A stretch of DNA of 64,000 nucleotides from Nematostella vectensis (lineage: Eukaryota; Cnidaria; Anthozoa; Actiniaria; Edwardsiidae). The stretch's first letter is position 1. Every line of letters begins with the position of its first letter. Shown here in pieces: positions 1-12,498 of this stretch. The notes below the pieces were generated by a model that saw only the letters and a list, made by a program, of their open reading frames with translations, was not told the DNA's origin and did not search any database. Location: contig NC_064035.1 of NCBI RefSeq assembly GCF_932526225.1, forward strand, positions 11,333,296 through 11,397,295, in the 5' to 3' direction. The position numbers were made by a program, and so were the translations under genes.

Positions 1-240
1 AGAAAAAAACATGTATTCTAGAAGCCAAAGGCATAAATTTTTAAAGTCGAAGCCAAAATGGTAACCAAAATGGTAACGGCTTTTGCGAACAACATTAAAA
101 TGAACAACCTTTACGATATAGAAAAAGCCCCTGTTTTTATTCGAACCGTTGTCGTCATAGACGCTAATTGATAATTTGCACGCTAATTACACTGCGTTGA
201 TCCGGTGTGCGCGCGCGACAAGGAAAGACCCGCGCGCAAC

Positions 241-1602
241 ATGTGGAGCTATTTGTCATCATGGCTACTTGCAGCGGAGTCCGATGAGCGTGACCCTTCA
301 CTACTGGTATGCTCACCGCGTGTACTGGACACCGGGGAGGACTCGGAAGACGTGGAATGGTTGTGGGTGGATTGCATCGCCATGGATAGTGACGATGTGT
401 CTGGTTTGACGAGTCAATATGTTGTTATACCACCTGTTACAAGACCAGAGAGCACACCTGAACCCGCATGCCACCTTCTCGATGGTCCCACACTGACACA
501 GCTGAAGCGGAAACAACCGCACAAAAAGCGACCCAAGAGAGGGAAGAAATATCCCTTTAAAATGTTCACTCAGCCCAAAGTCGAGGTAGTCAGAACGCCA
601 GCGACTCATTACCGACGCAAGCGTAAGTTCGCACCGCCCCGATTCTCAAAGATCACGAAAGCTGTACGCAAGGTTGAGTCTCCGAAGAACAAAACGCTCG
701 ATATTGAGATTGGTTTGCCGCCTGCGTGTCAAGTCTCTCAAAATAGTGTTTGTGATACCGTGGTATCTTTTTGTCACGCCATGCCTCTAGCTTATAATAA
801 TTCAAGGCAAGCTACAATTAACGCAATGATTCCCCCGGCGGGTGCGCCTCGGCTTAACAACTCGTTGCTGCCCACCAGCCAAACCGTCCAACTCTGGAGC
901 ATTAACAATGACGTCATCGAGCGGGTGTCATGTGACCTGGTCAATTTCATGACCGCATCAGAAGTCCAGGAAATACGCTTCATGTTGGGTAACCACATGA
1001 AAGCACAGCAATTAACATATGAAGGCCCATTTCATGGATTGCCGAATAACCAGCCACTGGCGATATGCGCACCGCCGATCGTAAGAAGCAGATCGCAGGA
1101 GAAGTTCGGACTCACAACTAAACCAGGTCTACTCTGCCTAGTCCGCTACAAGACCTCACGCAAGAACAGGGTGTGGCGACGCTCAAGGGTCGGACAAGCC
1201 AGCCCATGTCCAAGGCCACGTCCGAGACTCGGACAAGCCGCCCTTACCCCAAGAGCACAACCACTCGCGATTGCCTGTCGATCAGCTGACGTACTGCTAA
1301 CACTCCGTGTGTATTTGACACATGTACTTAAAATTCTGGTTTGTAAGTACGAGGCCCTGGTAGACCAGGCAGACACCACAGAGTTAACCTGCAAATCTAG
1401 GAAGAAGCAGACACCATTGCAAATCTGCAGAGCTGGAAATCAGGTAAAGTTTAATGCTCTGAAGAATAAGACGCACAAGGCTAACTCCAAGAAGACACTT
1501 CAACGGACGACGCATGTGCAGCATCGTCGTCCAATCAGAGGAAACCGCAAGCGCGCCATGAGCTGCAGACGCTTCCGCAGTGCTGGACAAAGAGCCTGTT
1601 AA
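241..1602 (+). CDS. Possible TP53INP/DOR-like protein (LIR motif near N-terminus)
   Basis: A single open frame of 454 codons from the ATG at 241; an in-frame ATG at 205 adds 12 residues. I chose 241 because the protein then opens with a hydrophobic MWSYLSSWLL segment, like the short hydrophobic start of TP53INP1/2. An acidic stretch follows with EDVEWLWVDCIA, about residues 37-48. This matches the acidic LC3-interacting region of TP53INP proteins (Trp-x-x-Val) that binds ATG8 proteins in autophagy. A YVVIPP segment a little later resembles the family's second conserved block. The rest is basic (Lys/Arg-rich patches about residues 95-155 and at the C-terminus) and not clearly alignable. Known vertebrate members are about 220-240 aa, so this frame is long, and an in-frame intron is possible: donor-like GTAAGA at 1088, acceptor-like CAG near 1428. 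An AATAAA lies near 1682. The homology rests on short motifs only. Confidence 0.35.
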   Translation: MWSYLSSWLLAAESDERDPSLLVCSPRVLDTGEDSEDVEWLWVDCIAMDSDDVSGLTSQYVVIPPVTRPESTPEPACHLLDGPTLTQLKRKQPHKKRPKRGKKYPFKMFTQPKVEVVRTPATHYRRKRKFAPPRFSKITKAVRKVESPKNKTLDIEIGLPPACQVSQNSVCDTVVSFCHAMPLAYNNSRQATINAMIPPAGAPRLNNSLLPTSQTVQLWSINNDVIERVSCDLVNFMTASEVQEIRFMLGNHMKAQQLTYEGPFHGLPNNQPLAICAPPIVRSRSQEKFGLTTKPGLLCLVRYKTSRKNRVWRRSRVGQASPCPRPRPRLGQAALTPRAQPLAIACRSADVLLTLRVYLTHVLKILVCKYEALVDQADTTELTCKSRKKQTPLQICRAGNQVKFNALKNKTHKANSKKTLQRTTHVQHRRPIRGNRKRAMSCRRFRSAGQRAC

Positions 1603-1967
1603 ATAACAACCTCTCACTTTCACCACCCCTTCAACTTTTACAGATGATACTATTCTGTCACAAGGGCACAGTTTAACATCAAATAAACCTGGGTCGGCAT
1701 GTTGTGTACTGTTGTAGAATTTCTGGCAGGACCAGGAATGGAGATTCACAGCTACTGTAAATCTATTACCACTTATTATTCTTGTACTTCTTTTAAAATT
1801 ATATATTTTCGCTTTTAAACGTTGGAGGGGGTTGGGGGGGACTAGGCCATTTTCTGCCCTGGTAGTGACGATATTGTCCAAATGTTAGGTGCCAAAGTGT
1901 ATCAGGTTAACAACAGGAGGCAAAATCATTCTTAAGTCCCAGCTACACCAGGTCATCATTCTCTTAT

Positions 1968-2137
1968 GCCTGGTGCACATTAGTGACATAATGACATAGG
2001 CGTGCACACTTTGTTTAGCCCAACATAACGACAAGGACATAATGACATAAAAGAAAAAACATGCTTTTTCTCTTATGTCGTTCTGTCCATGTTGTTATGT
2101 CGGGCTTATGTCCTTATGTCACTAGCGTGCACAAGGC
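1968..2137. mobile_element. Hairpin MITE-like element, about 170 bp
   Basis: The two halves are imperfect inverted copies. The left arm starts GCCTGGTGCACATTAGTGAC and the right arm ends GTCACTAGCGTGCACAAGGC. Inner blocks (GACATAA, CCCRACATAACRAC, AAAAACATG) also pair, so the whole element would fold into one long hairpin. There is no coding capacity. This is typical of a non-autonomous DNA transposon. The family is unassigned and no clear target duplication is visible. The rest of the gap 1603-2392 shows nothing else I can support. Confidence 0.6.
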
Positions 2138-2392
2138 ATTACCAAGGTGGGCTTTTTTTCTTTTAAAATTAGCATCTGCTTCTTTGTTGATGCAGATTGT
2201 GTGGGCTGAACTGTGCTTTTCCTGAGAAGCACATAAGTGGTCCACCATAATGTTCTCTTGATCGCTCATCAGAGCACTTTTTTGTTCAGTCTGTGTGCTA
2301 CTTTGTGGTAGATCCTTGAGATGCCCATGATTTGCAGGTTACATGTAAGAACACTATTCAACTGGTTCTCCAATCTCGCTGGGAAATAATAT

Positions 2393-5174
2393 TCATTCGT
2401 CCATCTTTTTCAGTAATTCACATTCTTCTTCTTCAAGCAGCTCAAGTTGTATTTCAGTGCTTCGAATTTCATCGTTTAGACGAGATGAATAGCTTTTGCC
2501 ACCAAGAAAATTCTGTAACCTTTTTGTCCAATGCATGGTCTATAGAAAAACAAAAAAAAGCATTATTACCTAGGCACCTGGATAGGTGCTAAAATCAAGA
2601 CCTTATTACAAATGTAAATGAGATTACCTCAGCATCTACATCTGCTGGTTTAGTGTTCCCAGTGAGTTCAGGATAATGATATTCTATTGTCTTCTCCAGA
2701 CGCCAGATTCTGAATTTATCATACACAAACTGACCTGTTGAAGGAAATATTGCATCTGCTATAGCATAGCAAAGAAACAAATAAGCATTATCTGATACCA
2801 GGTGTGAATTAGGCAAAATTGCAACCACCGCATTCAGCAAGGATGCATATGACTTTGGAAATGCTTTTGACACTTGCTTGATGTTTTCACAAACTGGGGG
2901 TATAAATGCTTTATATACAGGTGCCCTGTGACCAAACAGGGGGTCATTTTTTATTAAGCGGTCTTCAAAACACTATGCCTTTCTCATATGGTTCCTATGG
3001 CTGCGCACCCCCCCTTCAGCAAATCCTGCGTATGCACCTGACATAAGACTCAACATACCAAACACAGCTAATCCAATGCCTTGAGCAGAATGCAAAACAG
3101 TAGGAAGAACTCCTTTCCCTAAAAATTATATTACATTCAGTAAAATATGTATTTATAAACACAAGTAAACAAGGAACAACTTTTATAACAAAATCATTAT
3201 TTTGGAAAAAAAGTTGGATTAAAATTTTGAATGTACAAAGTGTCAAAAATTGAAATACAATGGAGGTTTTGAAAGGTTTTGGTACTACAACCACAAACCA
3301 TTTCACATGAAAATGGTCAGAAATGGGGACAGAAGGTGGAGTCAAGGAAACACACACCTTTAGAGAAGAATAATAAACTTATACTTACTAAATACCTACA
3401 GTAAATAAATAGAATGTGTGACATAACAATAAGGTATGTACAATGTAATTTCCCCCATTTTTACACAACAAAAAAATATCTAGAATGTACTGGACCTGGT
3501 GTTTAAAGCAGCTTAAAATAAACTTTTGAAAAAATTAAAGAGTCAAAGAGTATTAGATACACTCAAAATTATTGTCTGTTTCCCCTACTGCCCCCTATAA
3601 CTCTAAATTAAAACACACTTACAAAAAAAGAGAGAGAAAAGCAGTCCTGTTGAACCACCTGCAGCAGCGCTTGCAAACATTTGAGGCATTGGTTCCTTAG
3701 CAAGGAGAACATGAACTCTTGTGTCCTGAGATTGGTCAAGGAACAGCTGTTTCCCTCCAGAGCCAAATGTTGACAAAATGCTATCTCTAAAAACTTGAAC
3801 ATGATGGTGATATTAGATAAAAAATTGTTTTTGCATAACAACCCTGTGATAACAACAAAGTAGGTCTCCAAGCAACTCAATGCCACTGACTTTACTCATC
3901 TGTGTAAAGATACTGACTGCTTGGTGCAGTTTTTCACTCATCTGTGTAAAGATACTGACTGCTTGGTGCAGTTTTTCACTCATCTGTGTAAAGATACTGA
4001 CTGCTTGACGCAGCTCACAATTATGAGCATGAGTTTGTGTTGATGCACTGTAACTAAAGATAAAATTGGGCTAGCTTCCCTAGCGTTTTTTCTACATCCC
4101 CCAATACAGGATAATGAATTGCAGTGAAAGAACAGACTTCTTACATTTTTATCTGACCATTTCCAACAAAAGGGCTATGGGAGCAAGGTTTTTACATCTC
4201 AGAAAAATAAAAAACAGATTGACCTACAGTAGTAAACTGCTCAAACCCTGGTCCTCTTTCTAAAAAATGACACCATGATGATGCCAAATGAAAACTCTGA
4301 TGCGTGGATTATCAAAATCTAACTGTGGGTGTGGCATGACATGTGAGTCCTCTGATAGTGAAAGTAAATTTTAAAAGGATGTGTCCATCTGTTGTTTAGT
4401 TACATAATGTATATTGAGTGCATCACAGCTTTTCTAATAACTTTGACTTTGAGTATGTCAATACTTATATTACCTAGGAATGTGCCACTTATGGCAAAGT
4501 AGTTTCCTCCAACATACAGCGCATGGTAGTAGGGACTGTGGCGCTTGGCGGCAGCGACAGTGTAACCAATGGCAACACCACAAAGGCCTGTAGATTATGG
4601 CTCCAAATAAGAACTAGGAATTGTTGTATAACTTGAGATCACATTCAATAGAACACAAACTTAGATCCAACTGAGATCAATAATATTTTTTTTTCATAAT
4701 TTCATGGCAAATTGACTCTATCGAGCCAAAAAAACTCTGCTATAACTACTTAGCATAGTTGATGCAAAACACCAAAAGGTCGTGATCTCGAAACCAGAAT
4801 ACTGAATATGACTACTATTCTCAAAAACTGGTAGTCAACACTGCTGACTGTACGGGTTTTGGTGCGTAATAAGGAAAGAAAGTGTAGGTATAGTTAAGTT
4901 ATTTATTACATGGTTATTAGAATACACCAGAAATCCACACCTGAGACTGCCGTATAGCCCAGTAGCCGCTTTGCTCTCTCGCCATCTCTTCGCCACGTGT
5001 TAATAAACACACTGCTTGTACCGCCTGTCAAAGCTGACACATCAACACCATGAGGAGAATATGTTTCGATCATGACAAGATGAACAAACTCAGAAGAAGC
5101 CGTGATATTCTGACAATCATCTCACCTGCCAAGAACAGCTTCCTCGCGAACTGAGTATTCGTCATCCCACTCAT
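2393..5174 (-). CDS. Unrecognised multi-exon membrane protein (internal TAG or micro-intron)
   Basis: Six exons join with consistent phases: 5174-5126, 5024-4941, 4587-4474, 3793-3623, 3118-2628, 2539-2393. The start is MSGMTNTQFARKLFLAGG; a second in-frame Met lies three codons in. The product is about 340-350 aa. Visible features are hydrophobic or small-residue segments rich in Gly and Ala (LCGVAIGYTVAAA, ASAAAGGSTGLLFSLFF, GIGLAVFGMLSLMSGAYAGF), then a second half with a hydrophobic stretch around YLFLCYAIADAIF. It ends in a short acidic helix-like tail, LELLEEEECELLKKMDE. I do not recognise the family; an inner mitochondrial membrane location would only be a guess. Oddity: within the fifth exon the frame runs into a TAG (about 2977-2975) and then continues in the same frame for over 110 codons. 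Either a 36-nt GT-AG micro-intron (about 3010-2975) removes it, or the gene carries a nonsense codon or sequence error. The two halves could also be two genes. Confidence 0.55.
3895..4018. repeat. 42-bp tandem repeat, 3 copies
   Basis: Three head-to-tail copies of a 42-bp unit beginning CTCATCTGTGTAAAGATACT. The first two are identical and the third diverges at its end. It lies in an intron of the 2393-5174 gene. Confidence 0.9.
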
Positions 5175-6275
5175 TCCCGTAACTTGCTCAACACGCACAA
5201 GACAACATTTTCAAAAAAAAAAAAAAAAAATCATCTGAATGACCACTTCTTTCAGTTCTATACTTTATGAAATTGTTCAAAAGTGTGAAATATATAAGGA
5301 AACATAAGTACAAGTTTTGAGTTTGTAATTCATAAAGTACTCACCTATTTTGGTAAGACCGCTTACCAGATTCATGTGGAAATTAGAATTGGGACTCCTG
5401 TGGTACGCGCTTATTTAGAATTAGCTGGGTCTTATTGATCAAAAGTATTCAAAAGTAGGAACATGAAGGTACGGGATTTGCATATAACCGCTTCGGAGAC
5501 TTTAATGCCCAAACTTGAGGTAAAAATTCACTCTGGCATAGCAAGAAATAAAACACGTATCCAGCTATGTAACAGGAATGTATTGGTAACAGTGGGACCT
5601 ATGTGGTCATTCCCATACAATTATTGAAAATAATATATATATTTTTGGGGTGGGGTGGGGAAGACAAAAACCTACTCAACCCAGGCTACCAGCAACTTCC
5701 TTGGGTCGACTATCCCCATAATAAATGCCAAGACATTGTTGAAGAGTAGACCTGGTGAGAGTATCCTATGCAGCTGCTTCTACTTATGGGCTCTCTGTGG
5801 GCTCAGGGAGGCCAAAATTAAAAGGGGCTCCATAGGAATCTACTTGAAACAAAAAAATCACTATCAGAATCACTATCACTTTTCATTTTTTTTTATTTAT
5901 TATTATTATTTTTATTTTTTTTACAAACAATATCTTTCATTTTACACACAGTCATAGCCAGGGCTAGAGATATTGTCTGATTCATTGGCATCTCAAACTT
6001 GCCAACGATTTTTTTAAACCAGCAGCAGATGAATCATATAAATGCAATGTAGAACAGTGTGCAGTTGCATTGATAATCAGATATTCTCAGTTATGGATAG
6101 AAACTCCTTCATGCACTCTTAGCCAAAGTACAGAGTGACTGTGGCTTGCTTGTCCCACTTCCTCCACCTGGATAGTTTCTGCCTATAGTCATAACATTTG
6201 CCAATGATGATGATGATAGTGATGACCATCAGATTCAATAGAGAGGTAGCAGCATTTTATGGACATTATTATCAG
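5175..6275. other. Intergenic region, no gene seen
   Basis: This is the spacer between the 5' end of the unrecognised membrane-protein gene and the 3' end of IGBP1. It has A- and T-rich runs (5213-5230, 5880-5930) and short open frames without coding character. It presumably holds the promoter of the left gene next to 5174 and the IGBP1 3' UTR next to 6275. Confidence 0.6.
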
Positions 6276-9200
6276 TCATCCCATGTTTTCCCGATTGCCC
6301 CAGCCCCGTCTGTTATCTGTTAAGAAAAAAAAAAAAAAAAACAACCAATAGAGTAAAACAAATCATAGAAAAAAAGGTGCACTTTGATAGTTAAATAGGT
6401 GTGTAGGGTCGGGAGTTGGGAGTGTGCAGGCCTGAATATCATATGTTGGACAAAGTATAAGATTTGACTTTTTTCTGCTTTTTGGTGGTCCATGGTTATA
6501 CATGCCCCCTGCCCCTATGCCTCACTGCACCCCTTATTCATACGTGATACAGTATAATTGTTCTGCACAGGGTTAATTTTCTATATTTTCCTGGATATTC
6601 TCTCCATGATGTCATATCCTATTATGTACAGTATTACTTCTTATCCTGAACACAGGCTAAAAGTAGCACTGAACCCTCCCATAGGGATACATTTCATAGA
6701 CTTTGTTTGACACTGTGGTTGCCTAGTTTGTGCTCCAGTTTTAGTAAATAAGTCTTACCATCTTTCCAGTCATCCCAGTCTCTGGCTTTCTGTAGTTTCT
6801 CAGGGTTATCTTCATCATCACCATCGCTATCTGATTTAGTCTCGCCGTCTGCTCTTGAAGCTGATTGGCCCTGTGCATTTCTGTGAAAGAAGATACATTG
6901 TAGTCCAGAGTAGCTTTACAACCTTAAATATTGTTCCCCTTTACAATAAGTCACTCCCCACCAGAGCTATATGAAGTCCTTTATTGAAGTATAAAACATA
7001 TGACCAGAAAAACATAGAGTATAAAGAAAAGTCTAAAGACACTTGTTCAAGTCCCCAATATACAGGATTTTCTGAGCTTTCCTTGTACTGTATGTGATCA
7101 TTTTTCTTACAGCTTAACACAAATCACAGGCCACAAGTACAGTACCAATGATTGTGTATAGTAAAACTTACTGGTTATACTCCATGACAACTTTGCCTTC
7201 CCTGATTTCCTTTTCCAAATATTCTTCTTGTGACATTGTTGGTAAGCTAGGATATCCTGCACCAAATACCTTAGACTAAAGAAGAAAAAACAAACAGAAG
7301 TCAAACAAACAGCAAACCAAAAATAAGAAACGCAAACTCAGATCTATTGTGATTATGCACATACCTGCAGCATTTCACGAGTAATTAAGATAGGTTTCAT
7401 TGGCTAAAAAAAAAAAAAATAAGTTACAGAATACAGGCTCTTTTACAATTATAAAAGTCACCATGTTTTTTGCCTAAAAATTAAGTAGATTTTCTTTCTA
7501 CTGTACATAAAAAATTGACACTTTTTACATTGAAAAATGGACAAAAACCATGTAAATGTAAGTAGTATTAAAAATTGGTACAATCCTTTGTATATACATA
7601 ATTTCTGGTAAAAAAAGGGGGGAGATGGGAGGGACTTGACCGACAGCACATGAAAGAGGCCTGTGTTTATACAGATAAAAAAAATAATTAATTTTTAGTC
7701 TTCGGTGACCAAGTGCCAAAGACTATTGTCATTGTCGATGTCCGTGATGTGATGTGATGTGAAGTTTGAAATCGAGGCTGCACGTGTTCATAGCATGATC
7801 TAAGCTTCTGTACGTGACCAGCAGGTAAAGAAATTCCTTTGCTATTCTATGTGAGTTTCGAGGATTTAACCGCAATACACTAAAGGATCTATTGACTTGT
7901 CTATATGGGGAGAAGACACAATAAAATAGCTGAAAGAAGGAGAGTTGTACAAGGTTACATCTTGTAAACTGAGATACTACTTTTGGCAATTGTCTCCTGG
8001 CTTTAAAACGACAAAAGAAACAGAGATCACCAAAGAAGAAAAACAGAAGAAGCAAAAGTTTTCTGGATACTTTTCCTGTCTAGGAAGAGTGTTTCTCAAA
8101 GCTAGCAGTAGCAGCCCGGTTCGAGATAAGCAAATTATGATTTTAAAAGTTAATGAATAGATTGGCAAAACAATTATTGAAATTCAATACAAAATCAAGA
8201 TTTGTAGATGTCTGTAGACAACTGGCACCCCAACCAATTCTGTGGCATCAGCACTTTTTGAAAAAAAGACAAAGAACAAGTAGATAAAGTCTCATTTTGT
8301 AGCAAAACTTCCAATAACTTTGCAAAGTTGGTTTTATATTTGGGTGCAAAGTGACAGCCAACTGTCAAATCATTTGATAGAAATGAAACCTAAATGGCTG
8401 GTAGGGAATCTGCTAAAACAAATTTAGCCGTGATTGGCCCACTTCTTTCTGGGCAGTGGAATAGTCTCCTCTGTGATAAAAACTTGCTACAACTCGACAC
8501 AACTTGAAAATGGCACGATTTAATCGGTAAAAAAGCAGCAAATTGAATATTTCAAATTAACTAATCCAAGATGAATAATTGATCTTTAAATACAGTTGAA
8601 AATATAGATGTTTTTTTATGAGCATCTGTGCTTTACTTGATGATATCAGAGATATTATCATTTGATTAAAACAAGTGATCTTTTGGGAATGGCGCATGCT
8701 GTTAGGCTTAGCTACTCGATATCTATCGGCTCATATTGTAGATAGCGGAAATGTGCACGTTTTGAGCTAATTTGTTGAGTTCAACCATCAGTTCATAGAA
8801 ATCTCGTGCTCCCATTTAGAAGCTTTTTAGTGGCAACTGACTAGAGTTTGCTGTTTTCTGTCATGGATGTAGAATTACATGCAACACGAACCAACTCATT
8901 CAAAGCACCGAAGACTACTGTACCCATAGTGTACCTATTTTTCGTTTGTTTTTGTTTTATTTGTAGCATAACCCACCTTTCTTTGCTGTTGAGATGGTGG
9001 TTCCTCTGGTACTTTTCCTGCTTTCATTTTTGCCATATGTTCAAGAATCTGTAGCTCATCTACAAGAATAATCCATAGAAAATATGGATAAATTACAAGA
9101 GTAACTAACCCATGGTTCTGAATAATAAAATATGGGTAAATTATAGAGTTACAAGCCCATGGTTCTGAATAATAAAATAGAGTTACCAACACATCCTGGA

Positions 9201-12200
9201 TGGTAAAATACAGTAGAACACTGTACCTCCAATTGTTGAAAGTTGCTCTAATGCCTTGTTAACCCAAAGTTTCAAAAGTACAATATTACATTCTCTCTAT
9301 AAAAGAAAACATAAATACATATACTCAGTAAGCAGTTGATTTATAAAGATACATTATTACTTTGATTTTCAATGCACACCTGTTTTTCATCATCAACTGT
9401 GACAGAAGAACTTGTATTTTTCATGATATTATTTAATTCCTGTAAATAAAAAAAAGATTAAAAAACCTATTTAGAATATAGGACAGCATAATATGGGTAA
9501 AATATTAAAATATGCAAAACATGCAGCAATTAAAGCCTGTAGACCAAAGGGTCAGGTCAAGTAAGCTTGAGAGTTTTCATGTAAAAAATAATAATGTATA
9601 ATGTATTAAATTACGCGGAAAATCAATCATTACGCACTAAATTACACTGGATTTTGCAATACATTTTTCTTTAAAAATCAAAATTTTGCGAGATTCTTTA
9701 CTGAATTATGCGCTAAATTACACGGAATATCAATTGTTATGCCCAAACTACATTTTGTACCGAAGGGAAACACGAAATAACTTGAAAAGGTTAATTTTTT
9801 TACGTGAAAAAACTCCTTAGGCAAGATTTCATTGGCTCCTAGCCAGCAGCCAATTAAAAAAGGTATTTTATTATTAGTCCTAGGCCTTGGCGGTTTAGTA
9901 ATGAACACCTATTTTATTTGTTTTCGAAATTCAGTTCGAAATATCGCACTCTTACGAAGAATATCTCTCTTTTTTTACAAGAAATAGAGGTAAGAACCTT
10001 AAAGGGAAACATGAGCTGTGCAATTTAATGTTTTGTCTTTCAAAATTTAGCCAAATTACGCGGGATTACGCGGAAATTTGTGGATTACGCGGATTACCCA
10101 GAAAAAGCCAAATTACGCGCTTCCGCACAAGCGCGTAATTCCAGAAGCCCTGATTAAAAAATACAAAGGCAAACACCTTAAGTTTGCTCTCTAACTGCTT
10201 TTGTTCCTTGTATCGTTTGATTTTCTCTTCTCTTGCATTTGCCTGTTGATGTAAACTTCTTGATGATGATGGTGCTGCCGCAGCACTGTTTGGAATATTC
10301 TATTAATGGGAGAAGAAAGATATCTTAGGTTGAAATTCCAATCCCTTATCAAATGTACGTATGTTTTCAACTGCTAGTATGGTCTAGCTCTAAACTAGAG
10401 GGGGTTAGGACATGATACATTAAGAGGTTGGGACAACTGCAGTACTGATTAATATTGGTGCAACTGAAATTTGACGAAAATTTCAAAATACATCAAGCAC
10501 ACAAAAAAAACTCATGAAATTTGTTGAATTTCGATTGTGCCAGAATTCTTTCTCTTTGCATCCACACTAATAGACAAACAAACAAACATGAAATAGATCA
10601 TCCAACAATATAGTACATACATTTTTATGTAAACCATAATCTTGGCATCTCTCCAAATAGTCTGTAAAATAAATCTGAAAATAGAGCAAATCAATGTGAG
10701 TGATAAATACTGTAAATACATTCACCTCAACACATTGAAATATAATATCACAAACCTTGGCACTATTTACAGCAGTCATACGGTCTGTTGTTGTTTGTCG
10801 TATAGATAGATCCCCCATTAAGGCTGGTAATAATAAATATCTGTCAAGAAAAAAAAACAAAGAACTCATTAATCAAGCAGACATTGAACATGCAGCAAAT
10901 GGAGATAAAATCATGTAAACTGGCAGAGCACATTATAATATGCTAGGCATTGCTGTAATTCTTAATTAGTACAGACATATAACTGTATATATACATAATG
11001 TACCTTAAGTTAAGAGTTGTGATTTCTTCCAGCTCTTCATTTGAACTGAATAAACCCAATGTATTCACCATTTCTGTGGCTTTCATCAGACATTCTATGC
11101 ATGATGAAATTTGTGACTGAAACAGAAAAGCCTTTACTTAATTCATTTTGATAAGGTTTGTTTTGGGGCAAGACTCTTACTTCTTAAATTCTCAGCACTG
11201 GAGCTTGTCAGTACCATATCAAATCATGAATATGCCCAGGGACCCTTAGAGATCCTAGGACTGACAGGGTACTTGAATAAAAAGTGATCAAGGTAGCTGA
11301 ATTGATACTCCGGTGCATTATGCATCAACTCTCCCCTTTCTGTTGCAGGAGTCTTAAAATTTAACCTTGTTGCAAGAGTCTGAAAGTTTTCCCTTGTCTC
11401 TGTTTAATATTTATGCTTTATTCTCACTCATTTGCCAACCTTAAACACAATGCGCACTATAAAAGGGACTTGCCTTAGGCAAGCTGTCATTCGTCATTTG
11501 ACATCACTCAGTGCAGAGCTCCGTAGAGAGGCAAGAAAGCTACAGTAGAGCTCAAGGTTGGTCGAAAACAAACATGGTCTATTTATTAGCCTTTTGTTAT
11601 AACAAAACGAAAACAAGGGGGGATTAGATATGTTTTAAAGTGATGAATTTTTAAAATTTGCTGTTTATTCACGCGCCATTTCAAATGAGTGTGAGCACGC
11701 TGTTTTTGAATTTTATTTTTAAATTCAAACAAGCGCATGCTGTATTTAATTTCTCAATTACAATTTTTTATCTTGTTTCTGCAGAGAATTGACTCCAAAC
11801 ACTTTCCCGAATATGCCTGATAGTTCTTGTGTACGACTTGATAGCGCACGTTTGTGTTTAAGTTTTTCTTATTCATAATTGCTGCATAGTCTACAATATC
11901 TCAAAATTTCTGTTCTCTGGGGGTTGATGACTATGAAATATATTACAGTAAGTATATTAAAATATAGGTATAGGCACCTACATATTCTCGACCGGAACCT
12001 ATTCTAGACCACGCGAAAATAATGTCAAATATTTCGTAAACTACGAAGAACAAGCCAAAAGTGACACATCGAGTCGATGAAACAACGTAAATGAAACTTG
12101 CTTTATAAAGCTTTATACGAATGTTTGGAAGCGAGTACTGTTGTGTTGGGTGGTAACTTAGTTTCTTGGCTTTTCAACCATAGCAGTTTTTAAAACGACA

Positions 12201-12498
12201 AGACAATGCTACACTAAACTTTAAAAAGTAGTACATAAACAGTGCAGTACATAACATACTCAAGCATACAAGAATCGTCGAAAACGAAGCAGGAAGAAGA
12301 AGATGAAAAAAGTCAACCGAGGGACAAACCAATGAGACATTCTACGCTAAGACATGAACCCTAATGAAACACATCACTCACCTGCACTACATCTGAGCTA
12401 GAGGGTTCATCGCTTGTCTCAATTTTTTCGTGTAGCTCAAAACCTTGCTCAAATCTCTGTGACAAAGATAAACTTGCAATGTCACTGTGGACAGCCAT
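6276..12498 (-). CDS. IGBP1: IGBP1 / TAP42 (alpha4), PP2A-family phosphatase regulatory subunit
   Basis: Twelve exons with fully consistent phases give 336 aa; human IGBP1 has 339. Exons: 12498-12382, 11116-11004, 10840-10756, 10674-10621, 10299-10177, 9439-9380, 9296-9227, 9059-8977, 7403-7365, 7275-7172, 6880-6759, 6316-6276. Alpha4 binds catalytic subunits of PP2A, PP4 and PP6 away from the A scaffold, stabilises them, and links to TOR signalling. Family landmarks are present in order: the acidic helical N-terminal part (SNEELEEITTLNLRYLLLPA), the REEKIKRYKEQKQLESKL helix, the PMKPILITREMLQSKVFGAG block, the DWDDWKD motif and the C-terminal GWGNRENMG. I start at the Met at 12498, which matches the family's N-terminus; an in-frame ATG at 12573 would add 25 residues. 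The gene is head to head with the AlkD-like gene. Introns carry a 50-bp direct repeat (about 9100-9190) and an ATTACGCGG-rich repeat (about 9590-10152). Confidence 0.95.
9590..10152. mobile_element. AT-rich interspersed repeat with ATTACGCGG motifs (possible hAT-like MITE)
   Basis: An intronic stretch with many copies of the ATTACGCGG/AATTACGCG motif. Its right end reads CAGAAGCCCTG, whose complement CAGGGCTTCTG is a common hAT-type terminus. The left terminus was not found with confidence, so boundaries and class are tentative. Confidence 0.35.
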
